From CBDFHF01 sp965247565 (lineage in GTDB: Bacteria > Pseudomonadota > Gammaproteobacteria > Methylococcales > Methylomonadaceae): DNA of 64,000 bases. The notes beneath the pieces are model-generated. The model was not told where the DNA came from. It did no database searches and saw only the letters and a list, made by a program, of their open reading frames with translations. Of this stretch, positions 42,488 to 51,856 are shown one piece after another. The stretch lies in contig CBDFHF010000003.1 in assembly GCA_965247565.1 (NCBI GenBank), positions 1,488,001-1,552,000 of the forward strand. Direction: 5' to 3'. Position numbers and translations under genes: made by a program. The stretch's first letter is position 1, and every line of letters begins with the position of its first letter.

Positions 42488-43018
42488 GTGGGCAGCATGG
42501 TTTACCAGGTAATTAATAAAATACTTGAACAAGGTGATATCGGCTGCTCTGCGGCTGAGGCGCATGGCATGGCAACGGGCATGCTATGCGTTAACGAGAA
42601 GGCTCGAGGCGAGGCCTGGATGGCGGAGTTGCTTAATGACGCCGAACCCTTGTCTGATGAATACAAAGACTTGTTGGCAAGGTTGTTTGATGAAACTGCC
42701 AGATTAATGAGCAATAATGAATTCGAATTTGATTTATTGTTACCAGCAGATGAGGTTGCGCTTAGTTTCCGAATAGAGGCGTTAAAAAACTGGTGTCATG
42801 GTTTCTTGTTTGGTGTTGGAGCGGTTTACTCGAATCAAGAATGTTCCAGAGATGCCAGCGAAATATTAAAGGACATTGCTGAATTCACTAAACTGGAAAC
42901 TGACGCTGAAGGGGAGGAAGACGAGAATGCTTTTATGGAAGTAACGGAATACTTGCGCTCTGCGGTTTTGTTGCTACGCGACGAACTGGTTAACAATACG
43001 CGTAATACGCTGCACTGA
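42488..43018 (+). CDS. YgfB/UPF0149 family protein
   Basis: Helical protein of about 176 residues with AAEAHGMATGMLCV at the start, NWCHGFLFGVGAVY in the middle and EVTEYLRSAVLLLRDEL at the end, and a C-terminal LH as in E. coli YgfB. Start is GTG 42488 or ATG 42497; neither has a strong ribosome site. First gene of the ygfB-pepP-ubiH-ubiI operon. Confidence 0.9.
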   Translation: MGSMVYQVINKILEQGDIGCSAAEAHGMATGMLCVNEKARGEAWMAELLNDAEPLSDEYKDLLARLFDETARLMSNNEFEFDLLLPADEVALSFRIEALKNWCHGFLFGVGAVYSNQECSRDASEILKDIAEFTKLETDAEGEEDENAFMEVTEYLRSAVLLLRDELVNNTRNTLH

Positions 43019-43029
43019 AGGCCGTTAAC

Positions 43030-44340
43030 ATGAAACAAAGTGAATTTAAAAAACGCCGGAAACACTTAATGCAACGCATCGGCATCGGTAACATTGCACT
43101 GATTGGCAGTGCTTCGGTAAGAACTCGTAACCGTGATGTTGATTATCCGTTTCGCCAGGATAGCGATTTTTATTATCTAACCGGATTTAATGAGCCAGAT
43201 TCCTTGGCTGTGTTTATTCCTGGTCGTGAAAAAGGCGAATATATTTTATTTTGCCGCGAGTTTGACGAGAAAAAGGCCCTATGGGAAGGCGCTCATGCCG
43301 GTCTGGAGGGCGCCACTAAACATTACGCAGCGGACGACTCTTTCCCCATTGATGATCTGGACGATATTTTGCCGGGTTTGCTGGAAAATAAAACGAAAGT
43401 GTTTTACCCGATGGGTCGAGACCCGGATTTGGATCATCAGTTACTGGAATGGATCAATCATCTGCGCAGTCAATCCAGAACTGGTGTAACGGCTCCTGGC
43501 GAATTAGTTTCGCTCGAACATATTGTGCACGAAATGCGGTTATACAAAAGTGCTGCAGAGCTTAAGTTGATGCGTCGTGCTGCAGAGGTATCTGCACAGG
43601 CACATGTTAACGCGATGAAAAATTGCAAAGCTGGTAAGTATGAATACCAAATTGAAGCGGAAATCGTTTATAACTTTATGGTGGAAGGGCTGCGCGCAGT
43701 CGCTTATCCTTCTATTGTTGCAGGTGGAAAAAATGCTTGCACTCTACATTATGTTGAAAACAAAGATCGCTTACAGAACGGCGATTTGTTGCTGATTGAC
43801 GCCGGTGCTGAATGTGACCATTATGCGGCTGATATTACCCGCACTTTTCCCATTTCCGGAAAATTTTCCGAGCCGCAAAGGTTATTGTATCAATTAGTGT
43901 TGGATGCCCAAGCTGCTGCTATTGAACAAATCAAACCGGGTGCGCCATGGAATGCTGCGCACGATGCTTCCGTGGAAGTTTTAACCAAAGGCTTAGTTGA
44001 ACTAGGCCTGTTAAAGGGTAAAGTCAAAAAGCTGATCAAGGACGAAAAATATAAACAGTTCTATATGCACCGCATTGGCCATTGGCTAGGCATGGACGTG
44101 CATGATGTGGGTGATTATAAAATTGACCAGGAATGGCGACTACTGGAGCCAGGCATGGTATTGACTGTCGAGCCCGGTTTGTACATTCCTGCTGATTGCA
44201 AAGCAGTAGATGCAAAGTGGCGAGGTATAGGTATCCGCATTGAAGACGACGTTTTTGTTACCGAGCAGGGTTATGAAATTTTGACCCATGCCGTTCCCAA
44301 ATCTATTGCCGATATTGAAGCCTTAATGCAGGCAGCCTAA
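43030..44340 (+). CDS. pepP: Xaa-Pro aminopeptidase
   Basis: Mn-dependent M24B peptidase of 436 residues that removes N-terminal residues before proline. The N-terminal domain includes RNRDVDYPFRQDSDFYYLTGF. The pita-bread catalytic domain has LLIDAGAECDHYAADITRTFP (metal Asp pair), HRIGHWLGMDVHDVG and the Glu ligands in LTVEPGLYI and GIRIEDDVFV. Its stop overlaps the ubiH start by one base (TAATG). Confidence 0.96.
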   Translation: MKQSEFKKRRKHLMQRIGIGNIALIGSASVRTRNRDVDYPFRQDSDFYYLTGFNEPDSLAVFIPGREKGEYILFCREFDEKKALWEGAHAGLEGATKHYAADDSFPIDDLDDILPGLLENKTKVFYPMGRDPDLDHQLLEWINHLRSQSRTGVTAPGELVSLEHIVHEMRLYKSAAELKLMRRAAEVSAQAHVNAMKNCKAGKYEYQIEAEIVYNFMVEGLRAVAYPSIVAGGKNACTLHYVENKDRLQNGDLLLIDAGAECDHYAADITRTFPISGKFSEPQRLLYQLVLDAQAAAIEQIKPGAPWNAAHDASVEVLTKGLVELGLLKGKVKKLIKDEKYKQFYMHRIGHWLGMDVHDVGDYKIDQEWRLLEPGMVLTVEPGLYIPADCKAVDAKWRGIGIRIEDDVFVTEQGYEILTHAVPKSIADIEALMQAA

Positions 44341-45551
44341 TGCACCAGAACTATGATGTGTTGATTGCCGGTGGTGGTTTGGCCGGCAATTGTCTAGCTT
44401 TCGCCTTGAAAGAAACCGGTTTAAAAATTGCCATCGTTGAAGCCATACCGCGGAAAGAATTGCAGGTATCTTCCTCTGGAGATCGTGCTTTAGCGTTAGC
44501 GGCAGGTACAGTCAAAATGTTGGATGCTTTAGGGTTGTGGCAGGGTGTCAGTCATTTAGCAACGGCGATTAAGCACATTCATATTTCCGATCAAGGTCAT
44601 TTTGGTAAAGTCCGGTTATCGGCGGAACAAGAGCATGTAGACGCGTTAGGCTATGTCATTGGCGCCAGAGACTTGGAAGGCCATGTCGCAGAATTGGTCG
44701 GGCAAACTCAAACCACGCTCATTTGCCCTGCTCGGGTGGTGGGCATAATGGCAGGCATTGATGCAGTTAATGTCAGTCTAAAGCAGAATAATGAAGCGAT
44801 GGCAGTGTCTGCTAAATTGCTGGTAGGCGCGGATGGTGGTAGCTCTTCTGTGCGTAAATTGCTCGATATAAAGCAACTGATTACCGACTATGAACAAACT
44901 GCCTTGGTGACGACAGTTAAATCTTCCCTGCCAAACAACCATACGGCTTATGAACGCTTTACCGCTGCCGGACCGCTGGCCTTATTGCCAGTGGCTGCCA
45001 ATCAAAGTGCAGTGGTTTGGACGCGTAGCAATGAAGATGCACAAGGTTTGATGGCAGGTAATGATGCGGATTTCTTGTCCGAGCTACAGCAGTGCTTTGG
45101 TTATAAGCTAGGGCAATTAAGCTTAGTTGCTCCGCGTACTGCATTTCCTTTATCGCTAATTCGCGCTGAAAAAATGCATGACCAGCGTACCATCATGATC
45201 GGTAATGCGGTGCACCAATTACACCCTGTTGCAGGACAGGGTTTTAATTTAGGTTTGCGAGATGTGGTGCTGCTGGCGGAAATGTTAATTAAACAGCAAG
45301 ATGCAGGGCAAGATATCGGTAATGAACATGTATTGACAGCCTATGCAAAAGCACGCCAAAAAGACCATGAGCGCACGATTGCCTTTACTGATAATGTTGT
45401 GCGGATTTTTTCTAACGATTGGCTTGTATTTGCAGTTGTAAGAAATGCCGGATTGGCGATGCTGGATCATTTGCCTATAGCCAAAAATTTGTTGGCGCGC
45501 CATGCCATGGGATTGGCGGGGCGATTGCCGCGATTAGGCGCAAGGAGATAA
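44340..45551 (+). CDS. ubiH: ubiquinone biosynthesis hydroxylase UbiH-type
   Basis: FAD monooxygenase of 403 residues. Dinucleotide fold at the start (DVLIAGGGLAGNCLAFAL), the DG motif (LLVGADGGSSSVRKLL) and the second FAD motif (IGNAVHQLHPVAGQGFNLGLRD). UbiH hydroxylates the octaprenyl ring at C4 (C6 in older numbering) in aerobic ubiquinone synthesis. Order pepP-ubiH-ubiI is classic. Confidence 0.93.
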   Translation: MHQNYDVLIAGGGLAGNCLAFALKETGLKIAIVEAIPRKELQVSSSGDRALALAAGTVKMLDALGLWQGVSHLATAIKHIHISDQGHFGKVRLSAEQEHVDALGYVIGARDLEGHVAELVGQTQTTLICPARVVGIMAGIDAVNVSLKQNNEAMAVSAKLLVGADGGSSSVRKLLDIKQLITDYEQTALVTTVKSSLPNNHTAYERFTAAGPLALLPVAANQSAVVWTRSNEDAQGLMAGNDADFLSELQQCFGYKLGQLSLVAPRTAFPLSLIRAEKMHDQRTIMIGNAVHQLHPVAGQGFNLGLRDVVLLAEMLIKQQDAGQDIGNEHVLTAYAKARQKDHERTIAFTDNVVRIFSNDWLVFAVVRNAGLAMLDHLPIAKNLLARHAMGLAGRLPRLGARR

Positions 45552-45556
45552 GCATT

Positions 45557-46774
45557 ATGCAACGATACGAAGTTATCGTCGTTGGCGGTGGCATGGTCGG
45601 TGCGGCAGCGGCTTGCGCGTTGGCTCATGGTGGTGTTAACGTGGCATTGTTGGATGGCCATAATCCAGAAAGACACTGGCCTGCGGGGCCTATCGATAAT
45701 CGTGTTTCTGCATTAACCAGAGCCTCGCAACAAATACTTGAAATTCTGGGTGCTTGGCCGGGTATGGCCCGGCGCGGGGTTTGCGCTTATCGGGATATGC
45801 GAGTATGGGATGCGCGTGCAGATGGAGAATTGCATTTTGATTGTGCTGATACCACGTTCAATGAATTGGGGCATTTAGTAGAAAACCGGGTGACCGTTGC
45901 AGCACTTTGGGATGTCCTGGATAGCTTACCTAATGCTACTTGCCTGACACCAGCGCGGGTAATTGGTATGAACGTTAGTGATTGTAATCGAGTACTCACT
46001 TTGGCCGACGGACGCCAATTGGCTGCTGATTTGGTGATAGCCGCAGATGGGCGGGAGTCAGCATTGCGAACGATGGCAGGTATAGATGTTACGGGTTGGG
46101 ATTATTATCAGCAGGGTTTAGTGGCTACGGTAACCACTGAGCAAAGTCATCAGGCCACGGCATGGCAGCGATTTTTGGAAGAAGGACCATTGGCTTTTTT
46201 ACCCCTTTATAACGGGCAATGTTCGATAGTCTGGACCTTGGGTTCGGTTACTGCACAAAATTATTTGACGCTAAGTGATGCCGAGTTTTTGGATAAGTTA
46301 GAGCAGGCTTCCGGCGGTATTTTAGGCAAGATGCTCGTGGTCGAGATGCGAGCCGCAGTCAGTTTACGTTTTCAATATGCCAATTGTTATACGTATGAAC
46401 GTCTGGTGTTATGTGGCGATGCCGCACATGCTATGCACCCTTTAGCCGGTCAAGGGGCCAATGCCGGTCTTTTAGATGCGGCGGCTATTGCTGAATTAGT
46501 CATTAAAGCCAAACGACAAAAAAGGCCCATAGCCGGTCAGCATTGCTTGCGTAGTTATGAGCGCTGGCGTAAAGGTGATAATTTAATGATGATGGTTGGT
46601 ATGGATGTCATCAATAAAACGTATGGAATGAGCGCTAATCCGATGGTTAAGCTACGTTCCACGGGCATGAACTGGGTAAACCATACGACGTGGTTAAAAA
46701 ATTACTTGAATCAAGTAGCGATGGGTTTACGAAATGACTTGCCTAGATTAGCTCAAGGCCAGACTTGCTGGTAA
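45557..46774 (+). CDS. ubiI: ubiquinone biosynthesis hydroxylase UbiI/VisC-type
   Basis: Second FAD monooxygenase of the tandem, 405 residues from ATG 45557, preceded by AAGGAG. Longer in-frame starts would lie inside ubiH. Motifs: YEVIVVGGGMVGAAAACALA, DLVIAADGRESALRTMAGI and CGDAAHAMHPLAGQGANAGLLD. UbiI, UbiF and UbiM are hard to tell apart; C5 hydroxylase UbiI is the likely call from gene order. Confidence 0.88.
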   Translation: MQRYEVIVVGGGMVGAAAACALAHGGVNVALLDGHNPERHWPAGPIDNRVSALTRASQQILEILGAWPGMARRGVCAYRDMRVWDARADGELHFDCADTTFNELGHLVENRVTVAALWDVLDSLPNATCLTPARVIGMNVSDCNRVLTLADGRQLAADLVIAADGRESALRTMAGIDVTGWDYYQQGLVATVTTEQSHQATAWQRFLEEGPLAFLPLYNGQCSIVWTLGSVTAQNYLTLSDAEFLDKLEQASGGILGKMLVVEMRAAVSLRFQYANCYTYERLVLCGDAAHAMHPLAGQGANAGLLDAAAIAELVIKAKRQKRPIAGQHCLRSYERWRKGDNLMMMVGMDVINKTYGMSANPMVKLRSTGMNWVNHTTWLKNYLNQVAMGLRNDLPRLAQGQTCW

Positions 46775-46809
46775 AAAGCCCGATTTGCTATTACGCTTAT
46801 CAGATAAAA

Positions 46810-46864
46810 TCTCTAAAAAATCGACACCTTTAGATAAGAAGCGGTGTTTGTGAGGTTTTAGAGA
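46810..46864 (+). terminator. nested hairpin after ubi operon
   Basis: Outer arms TCTCTAAAA (46810-46818) and TTTTAGAGA (46856-46864) are perfect complements; inner arms ACACC/GGTGT are at 46824-46828 and 46843-46847. Probably an end-of-operon structure, but it lacks a terminal T-run on the plus strand. Confidence 0.4.
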
Positions 46865-47000
46865 CTCTCATTAGCCGATTTAAAGTTTACCCTGCTAACT
46901 AGCTTCTGGTATATTTCACCACGGCGAGTTGATTGTCTAGGATTGGCGAGTGTTTAATTGAGCTGTAATATAAAAAATTATTTTAAAGTGGAGAGCTGTT

Positions 47001-47546
47001 ATGACTGAAGGGTTGTTTATATTAACTACAATTTTTGTAGCTTACGTTGTCTATGTCATAGTCAATGAACCAAAAACGACAACAACTAAAGCGACTGTGT
47101 CAGGACAGGTACCTGCGGAGCCTTTAAGCCAGCCTGCATTAAAGGTGGTAGCAAAACAAGAGGCAATAGCCGCAAAACCAATAGAAACTAAAACAGCTGC
47201 ACCGTTACCAATTAAATCCGTAACGCCGCCTGCCAAGAAATCCACTAAAACTGAAGCAAAGCCAACAACGAAAGCCACAGCTACCCTAAAGTCAGTAAGT
47301 CCAGCATCAAAGCCAGCCGTTGCGGCCAATTCGGTTAGAGGCGGTGGTTTGAAAGATCCTGCTACCGGTGAAGTAGCCGCGCCCTACAGCAACTACCGAT
47401 TTACAAAACGCTGGATAAAAGACGCATTAGTTTTGGAAGGATTATTACCTAAAGTCTATAAAAACGCTGAGCTTGACCCTGCAATTGAAGCGCAGATAAA
47501 AGACGCTGTAATCAAGCTCGAAAGCTTAGATAAATATAAGGCGTAA
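47001..47546 (+). CDS. membrane-anchored protein with low-complexity linker, unknown
   Basis: 181 residues: one N-terminal TM (MTEGLFILTTIFVAYVVYVIV), a Lys/Ala/Pro/Thr-rich linker (~25-115), and a conserved-looking globular end (GGGLKDPATGEVAAPYSNYR, FTKRWIKDALVLEGLLPKVY). AGTGGAGAGC precedes the ATG. No family recognised. Located between the ubi operon and convergent pilR. Confidence 0.75.
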   Translation: MTEGLFILTTIFVAYVVYVIVNEPKTTTTKATVSGQVPAEPLSQPALKVVAKQEAIAAKPIETKTAAPLPIKSVTPPAKKSTKTEAKPTTKATATLKSVSPASKPAVAANSVRGGGLKDPATGEVAAPYSNYRFTKRWIKDALVLEGLLPKVYKNAELDPAIEAQIKDAVIKLESLDKYKA

Positions 47547-47590
47547 GTTTTTACCGATATCAGGCGCAGTAATCTGCTGTGCCTGATTCA

Positions 47591-48934
47591 TCAAGTCACC
47601 AGCTGCAGTTGTTTCAATCGACAACGGAATGACCGGAGTGATATGCCCAGATGTTTGGCGGCTAAGCTGTAATCTTGGTCATGTTCTTCCAACGAATCGG
47701 CAATTTTTTTTCTCTCAATATCATCGAGATAATCTTCCAAAGTATTTCGGGCGGGGTCATACCTCGCCGGGTCCTTTGTTATTTGTGATTCTGCGGGCAA
47801 ATTTAAATCCTCAGCCTCAATCGTTTTGCCGTCATACAAAGCTAGGGCACGTTCCAGAATATTTTCAAGCTCGCGAACATTCCCTGGGTACTGATAGCTT
47901 TGTAACTCAGCTAGAGCGGATGCGGATAGCATGGACTGTTTGGGTTTTTCTGCGTGAGTCAATTTTGCGAGAATATGGTCAGTAAGCATAGGAATGTCGC
48001 CAGGTCTTTCACGCAAGGGCGGAAGAGTAAGATCAATAACGTTAATTCGGTAATATAAATCCTGTCTGAAGCTCCCTGTCTGTACCATCTCAGAAAGATT
48101 TTTGTGGGTGGCGCTAAGCAAGCGGACGTCTACGGCAACCTCCAGTTGTTCTCCAACTGGACGAATTTTTTTTTCCTGAATGGCCCGTAGCAATTTAACT
48201 TGTAACGGTTGTGGCAAATCGGCGATTTCATCCAGAAATAAAGTGCCACCTTCGGCCGCTTGGAATAAACCCTTTTTGTCGGCAAGAGCGCCGGTAAAAC
48301 TGCCTTTTTTATGGCCAAAAAATTCGCTTTCCATTAATTCTTGGGGGATTGCACCACAGTTAACGGCGATAAACGGCTTATCCACGCGGGAACTTTGTTG
48401 ATGGATCAATTTGGCTACCAATTCCTTTCCCGAGCCGGATTCGCCACTGATATATACCGGCGCTTGGCTGCGTGCCAGTTTATTGATTTTGGAGCGAATT
48501 TCACATATGGCTGACGATTCACCCAGTAAAGTGTCGCGAGTGCGTCTTTCCTTATGGGTGATTGGGTCGGAAAACTTAACCGCATTTCCAATAAGCTGCC
48601 TTAATAAAGTTAAGTCAACTGGCTTGGAAATAAAATCAAAAGCGCCTTTTTTCATGGCCAGAATTGCGGTGTCCATATTGCCATGCGCGGTAATTACAGC
48701 AACTGGAATGGGTTTGGGCATGGTTTGAATATAATCAACTATTTCCAGACCATTTCCATCAGGTAATTTCATGTCGGTCAGGCAAATATCAAATGTGTTT
48801 TGTTGTAATGATGCGATGGCTTGAGCAACGTTTGCTGCACTACGGGTAGCAATGGACATTCTGTTGAGCGTAATTTCCAGTAGCTCCAGAATATCCGGTT
48901 CATCATCGATCAGTAAAGCCAGTGGTTTATTCAT
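47591..48934 (-). CDS. pilR: sigma-54-dependent response regulator, PilR-type
   Basis: 447 residues: receiver domain with the phospho-Asp in LTDMKLPDG, AAA+ sigma-54 activation domain (GESGSGKELVAKLIH, GAFTGA in KKGSFTGALAD, DEIADLP) and a C-terminal Fis-type HTH (SLAAKHLGISLRSFRCRL). The GAFTGA loop reads GSFTGA. With the neighbouring kinase it matches PilSR, which controls type IV pilin expression. Overlaps pilS by 4 nt. Confidence 0.88.
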   Translation of the reverse strand: MNKPLALLIDDEPDILELLEITLNRMSIATRSAANVAQAIASLQQNTFDICLTDMKLPDGNGLEIVDYIQTMPKPIPVAVITAHGNMDTAILAMKKGAFDFISKPVDLTLLRQLIGNAVKFSDPITHKERRTRDTLLGESSAICEIRSKINKLARSQAPVYISGESGSGKELVAKLIHQQSSRVDKPFIAVNCGAIPQELMESEFFGHKKGSFTGALADKKGLFQAAEGGTLFLDEIADLPQPLQVKLLRAIQEKKIRPVGEQLEVAVDVRLLSATHKNLSEMVQTGSFRQDLYYRINVIDLTLPPLRERPGDIPMLTDHILAKLTHAEKPKQSMLSASALAELQSYQYPGNVRELENILERALALYDGKTIEAEDLNLPAESQITKDPARYDPARNTLEDYLDDIERKKIADSLEEHDQDYSLAAKHLGISLRSFRCRLKQLQLVT

Positions 48935-50562
48935 ATTTCAATAAGGGTATGTTCAGCGTCCAGAAGACAGAGTCGGAAATAGCTGGGATATTCAATGGTT
49001 GAATGATAGCTCAATTTGGCCTGGTTTAATTCGGCCAGCTCATTAGAAATGTACAATCCGAGACCTGTGCCGCTGGCAGAGGTTGTAAAAAAAGGCTCAA
49101 AAAGCTGGGCGATATATTCTGCGCTTATGCCTGAGCCATTATCAATAATTTCAATGCAGGGCGCTTGTTGAAATAAATACGCCTGCACTTTAATACTGCC
49201 TAATTCGGGATGACCGTACTTGAATGCGTTTTGACAAAGATTATCCATAATCTGTTTAAAATGATCAGGATCTATTAATGCACAAAGGTCGCTGTGTTCA
49301 TCATGCTTAAGTACAAGAGCCTCAGATTTAAGGTTGTGCTCGGCAATAAAGTTATGCACATAGTTATCTAACCAGGGCTTCAATAAAAGCTTTTCCCGAC
49401 GGGAATTTTTTCTCCTGGATAGCTGCAAGATGTCTTCAATAATATTGTTAACGCGCTGGCTGTGGGTTTTGATAATACCGGTTAAGCGCTGATCTTGACT
49501 GGATAACTCCGGGTTTTCAGAGAGCAGCTGTCCTGCATGGCTAATTGCGCTCAATGGATTACGGATCTCATGGGCAATGCTGGCAGTCAATCGACCTAAT
49601 GAAGCTAATTTGCTTTGTTGAAGTCGCTGATTATAAAGGCTAATGTCCTCAAGAATAACCATATAGAAAAACTCGTGCCTAGCAGGAAGCAGCATAAAAC
49701 GTATATGTATGTCTGCTTGATTGGGACGCTGCAGCATCAGAAAGTCATGATCAGAATCCGCTAACCAGGCTTGAAAAGCCTCGGCTAGTTTTTCTGAAAT
49801 ATCTACCAGAGTGACAGGTAATTTGGATAAATTAGCTAGACGCAGCGCCGCTTCGTTAGCCATTTGAATTGCTTGGCGGCGGTTTGTAATAATAATCCCC
49901 GATTGCAGATGCTGAATAATGTATTGGTTAAGCTCTTCCAGATTAGCGATGGTCTGCTTTTGTTGATTAGCAAGCTGTACGATCTGTTCGCTACGCTTAG
50001 CCAGAATGTGCGACAAAAAAGCAATGGTAAAAAAAGAAGCACCCAGCATGCCGGCGTAAGAAAAAGCCCCACCTTCAAATGGATTGGCTTGGTTTGAATA
50101 GGTTTGCTCCGCCAATATCGCTAGGCTAGCCAATGCGGCAAACACTAAAGAACAGCGGCCACCAATTAATAAGCCGCTGGAAGCAATCGATACCGCCAGT
50201 AGCACGCCCATGCCACTATTAACACCCCCACATGAATGCATTAACAAAGTGATAATGACTATGTCGCTAAAAATGAGGAGTTGTGCCTGAGTGGTGTAGC
50301 CAGTCAGTCGCCAGGTTATACAAATAGCCGAGAGAATGGACAGTCCTAGATAAGCTTGACTACCGTAAATGTATAGTAGTTTATTGCGAACTCCCAGTAA
50401 CGAAGGCCCGTAATGGTTATAAAACAGGAGTAAAAATAAACTGGCTAATACAAAACGGTAAGTTAAAAATATCTTTAACAAAGACCAAGCCTGCTTTGCA
50501 GGGATGCCATAACCCTTGGAAAAAGGGCAGGGAAAAATGGTTTCGCTGGTATTTATGTCCAT
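48931..50562 (-). CDS. pilS: membrane sensor histidine kinase, PilS-type
   Basis: 543 residues: about six TMs (LLKIFLTYRFVLASLFLLLF onward) in the N-terminal 190 residues, a PAS domain (~210-330), a HisKA domain with the phospho-His in LTASIAHEIRNPLSAISH, and HATPase motifs (NAFKYGHPE, IDNGSGI, GTGLGLYI). Paired with pilR and transcribed ahead of it. Confidence 0.88.
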   Translation of the reverse strand: MDINTSETIFPCPFSKGYGIPAKQAWSLLKIFLTYRFVLASLFLLLFYNHYGPSLLGVRNKLLYIYGSQAYLGLSILSAICITWRLTGYTTQAQLLIFSDIVIITLLMHSCGGVNSGMGVLLAVSIASSGLLIGGRCSLVFAALASLAILAEQTYSNQANPFEGGAFSYAGMLGASFFTIAFLSHILAKRSEQIVQLANQQKQTIANLEELNQYIIQHLQSGIIITNRRQAIQMANEAALRLANLSKLPVTLVDISEKLAEAFQAWLADSDHDFLMLQRPNQADIHIRFMLLPARHEFFYMVILEDISLYNQRLQQSKLASLGRLTASIAHEIRNPLSAISHAGQLLSENPELSSQDQRLTGIIKTHSQRVNNIIEDILQLSRRKNSRREKLLLKPWLDNYVHNFIAEHNLKSEALVLKHDEHSDLCALIDPDHFKQIMDNLCQNAFKYGHPELGSIKVQAYLFQQAPCIEIIDNGSGISAEYIAQLFEPFFTTSASGTGLGLYISNELAELNQAKLSYHSTIEYPSYFRLCLLDAEHTLIEI

Positions 50563-50686
50563 AGATGTTTTAAGGATAGCGTTTTGCGGGGACTTAGCTA
50601 GAATACATGTGCCTTATCAATCATAGCATTGATAACGAGTCTCGCGAAAATACCGCCGGGGAACACCGGTTAATCTGGAGCACACA

Positions 50687-51856
50687 ATGAATATTCACGA
50701 ATATCAGGCCAAGCAACTGTTTTTGAGTTTTGGAATTCCTGTACCAAACGGTAAACCCGCCAAAACTGCGGAGCAGGCGGAAACTTGTGCTAAGGAGTTG
50801 GGCGGTGATGCATGGGTGGTGAAAGCCCAAGTCCATGCGGGTGGTAGAGGTAAAGTTGGCGGCGTAAAAGTCGCTAAGAACTTTGCTGAAGTGGGTCAAT
50901 TTACCCGTGATATGTTGGGCAAACGCTTGGTAACTATCCAAACCGACAGCAACGGTTTACCTATCAATTCGGTATTAGTTGAGTGTACCTCGCCTATTCA
51001 ACGCGAGTTATATATCAGCTTGGTATTAGATCGTGGCAGTGAGCGCCTGATTTTTATCGCTTCAGCGGTCGGCGGTATGGATATTGAAACCGTTGCTCAT
51101 GAAACCCCAGAAAAACTCATTTCCGTGCAAATTCACCCAGCAGCCGGATTACAAGGCTATCAATGCCGTAAAGTGGCTTATACGTTGGGGCTAAAGGGCG
51201 CGCAGCACAAAGCCTTACAAAAAATCATGCAAGGCATGTATGACCTGTTTTTAGCTAAAGATGCCAGCCAAATTGAAATCAATCCCTTAATTGAAACCGA
51301 CACCGGCGATTTAATAGCTTTAGATGCCAAAATTAACTTTGACGATAACGCTGTCGCCATTCATCCCGACATCTTGGCTATGAAAGACGCCAGCCAAGAA
51401 GATGACAAGGAAAATGAAGCCCAAAAATTTGGCTTAAATTACATTACCTTAGAAGGCAATATCGGCTGTATGGTCAATGGCGCCGGGTTAGCGATGGCCA
51501 CTATGGATTTGGTCAAACTCAAAGGCGGCTTGCCTGCCAACTTCTTAGATGTGGGCGGCGGTACCAACGTGGAAAAAGTCTGTGAAGCCTTTAAATTGAT
51601 CTTGTCCGATAGCAGCGTAAAAGCGGTATTGGTCAATATCTTCGGCGGCATCGTTAAATGCGATGTTATTGCTCAAGGTATTTTGGAAGCCATCAAACAA
51701 ATTCATGTCGCTGTGCCGGTGGTAGTGCGTTTGGAAGGTACAAATGTTGATGACGGTCGGGCTTTATTAACCAATACCGGATTAAATATTTACGCAGCCG
51801 ATGACTTAGCACACGCTGCCGAACAAGTGGTTGCCTTAGCGGGAGTTACAGCATGA
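50687..51856 (+). CDS. sucC: succinyl-CoA synthetase beta subunit (or malate thiokinase beta)
   Basis: 389 residues: ATP-grasp domain (WVVKAQVHAGGRGKVGGVKVA, CTSPIQRELYISLVLDR) and C-terminal CoA-ligase domain (NIFGGIVKCDVIAQGI). Nucleotide- and Mg-binding residues present. In methylotrophs, malate thiokinase (MtkAB) is closely related and sequence alone does not split the two here. CTGGAGC ribosome site 7 nt before the ATG. Confidence 0.92.
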   Translation: MNIHEYQAKQLFLSFGIPVPNGKPAKTAEQAETCAKELGGDAWVVKAQVHAGGRGKVGGVKVAKNFAEVGQFTRDMLGKRLVTIQTDSNGLPINSVLVECTSPIQRELYISLVLDRGSERLIFIASAVGGMDIETVAHETPEKLISVQIHPAAGLQGYQCRKVAYTLGLKGAQHKALQKIMQGMYDLFLAKDASQIEINPLIETDTGDLIALDAKINFDDNAVAIHPDILAMKDASQEDDKENEAQKFGLNYITLEGNIGCMVNGAGLAMATMDLVKLKGGLPANFLDVGGGTNVEKVCEAFKLILSDSSVKAVLVNIFGGIVKCDVIAQGILEAIKQIHVAVPVVVRLEGTNVDDGRALLTNTGLNIYAADDLAHAAEQVVALAGVTA

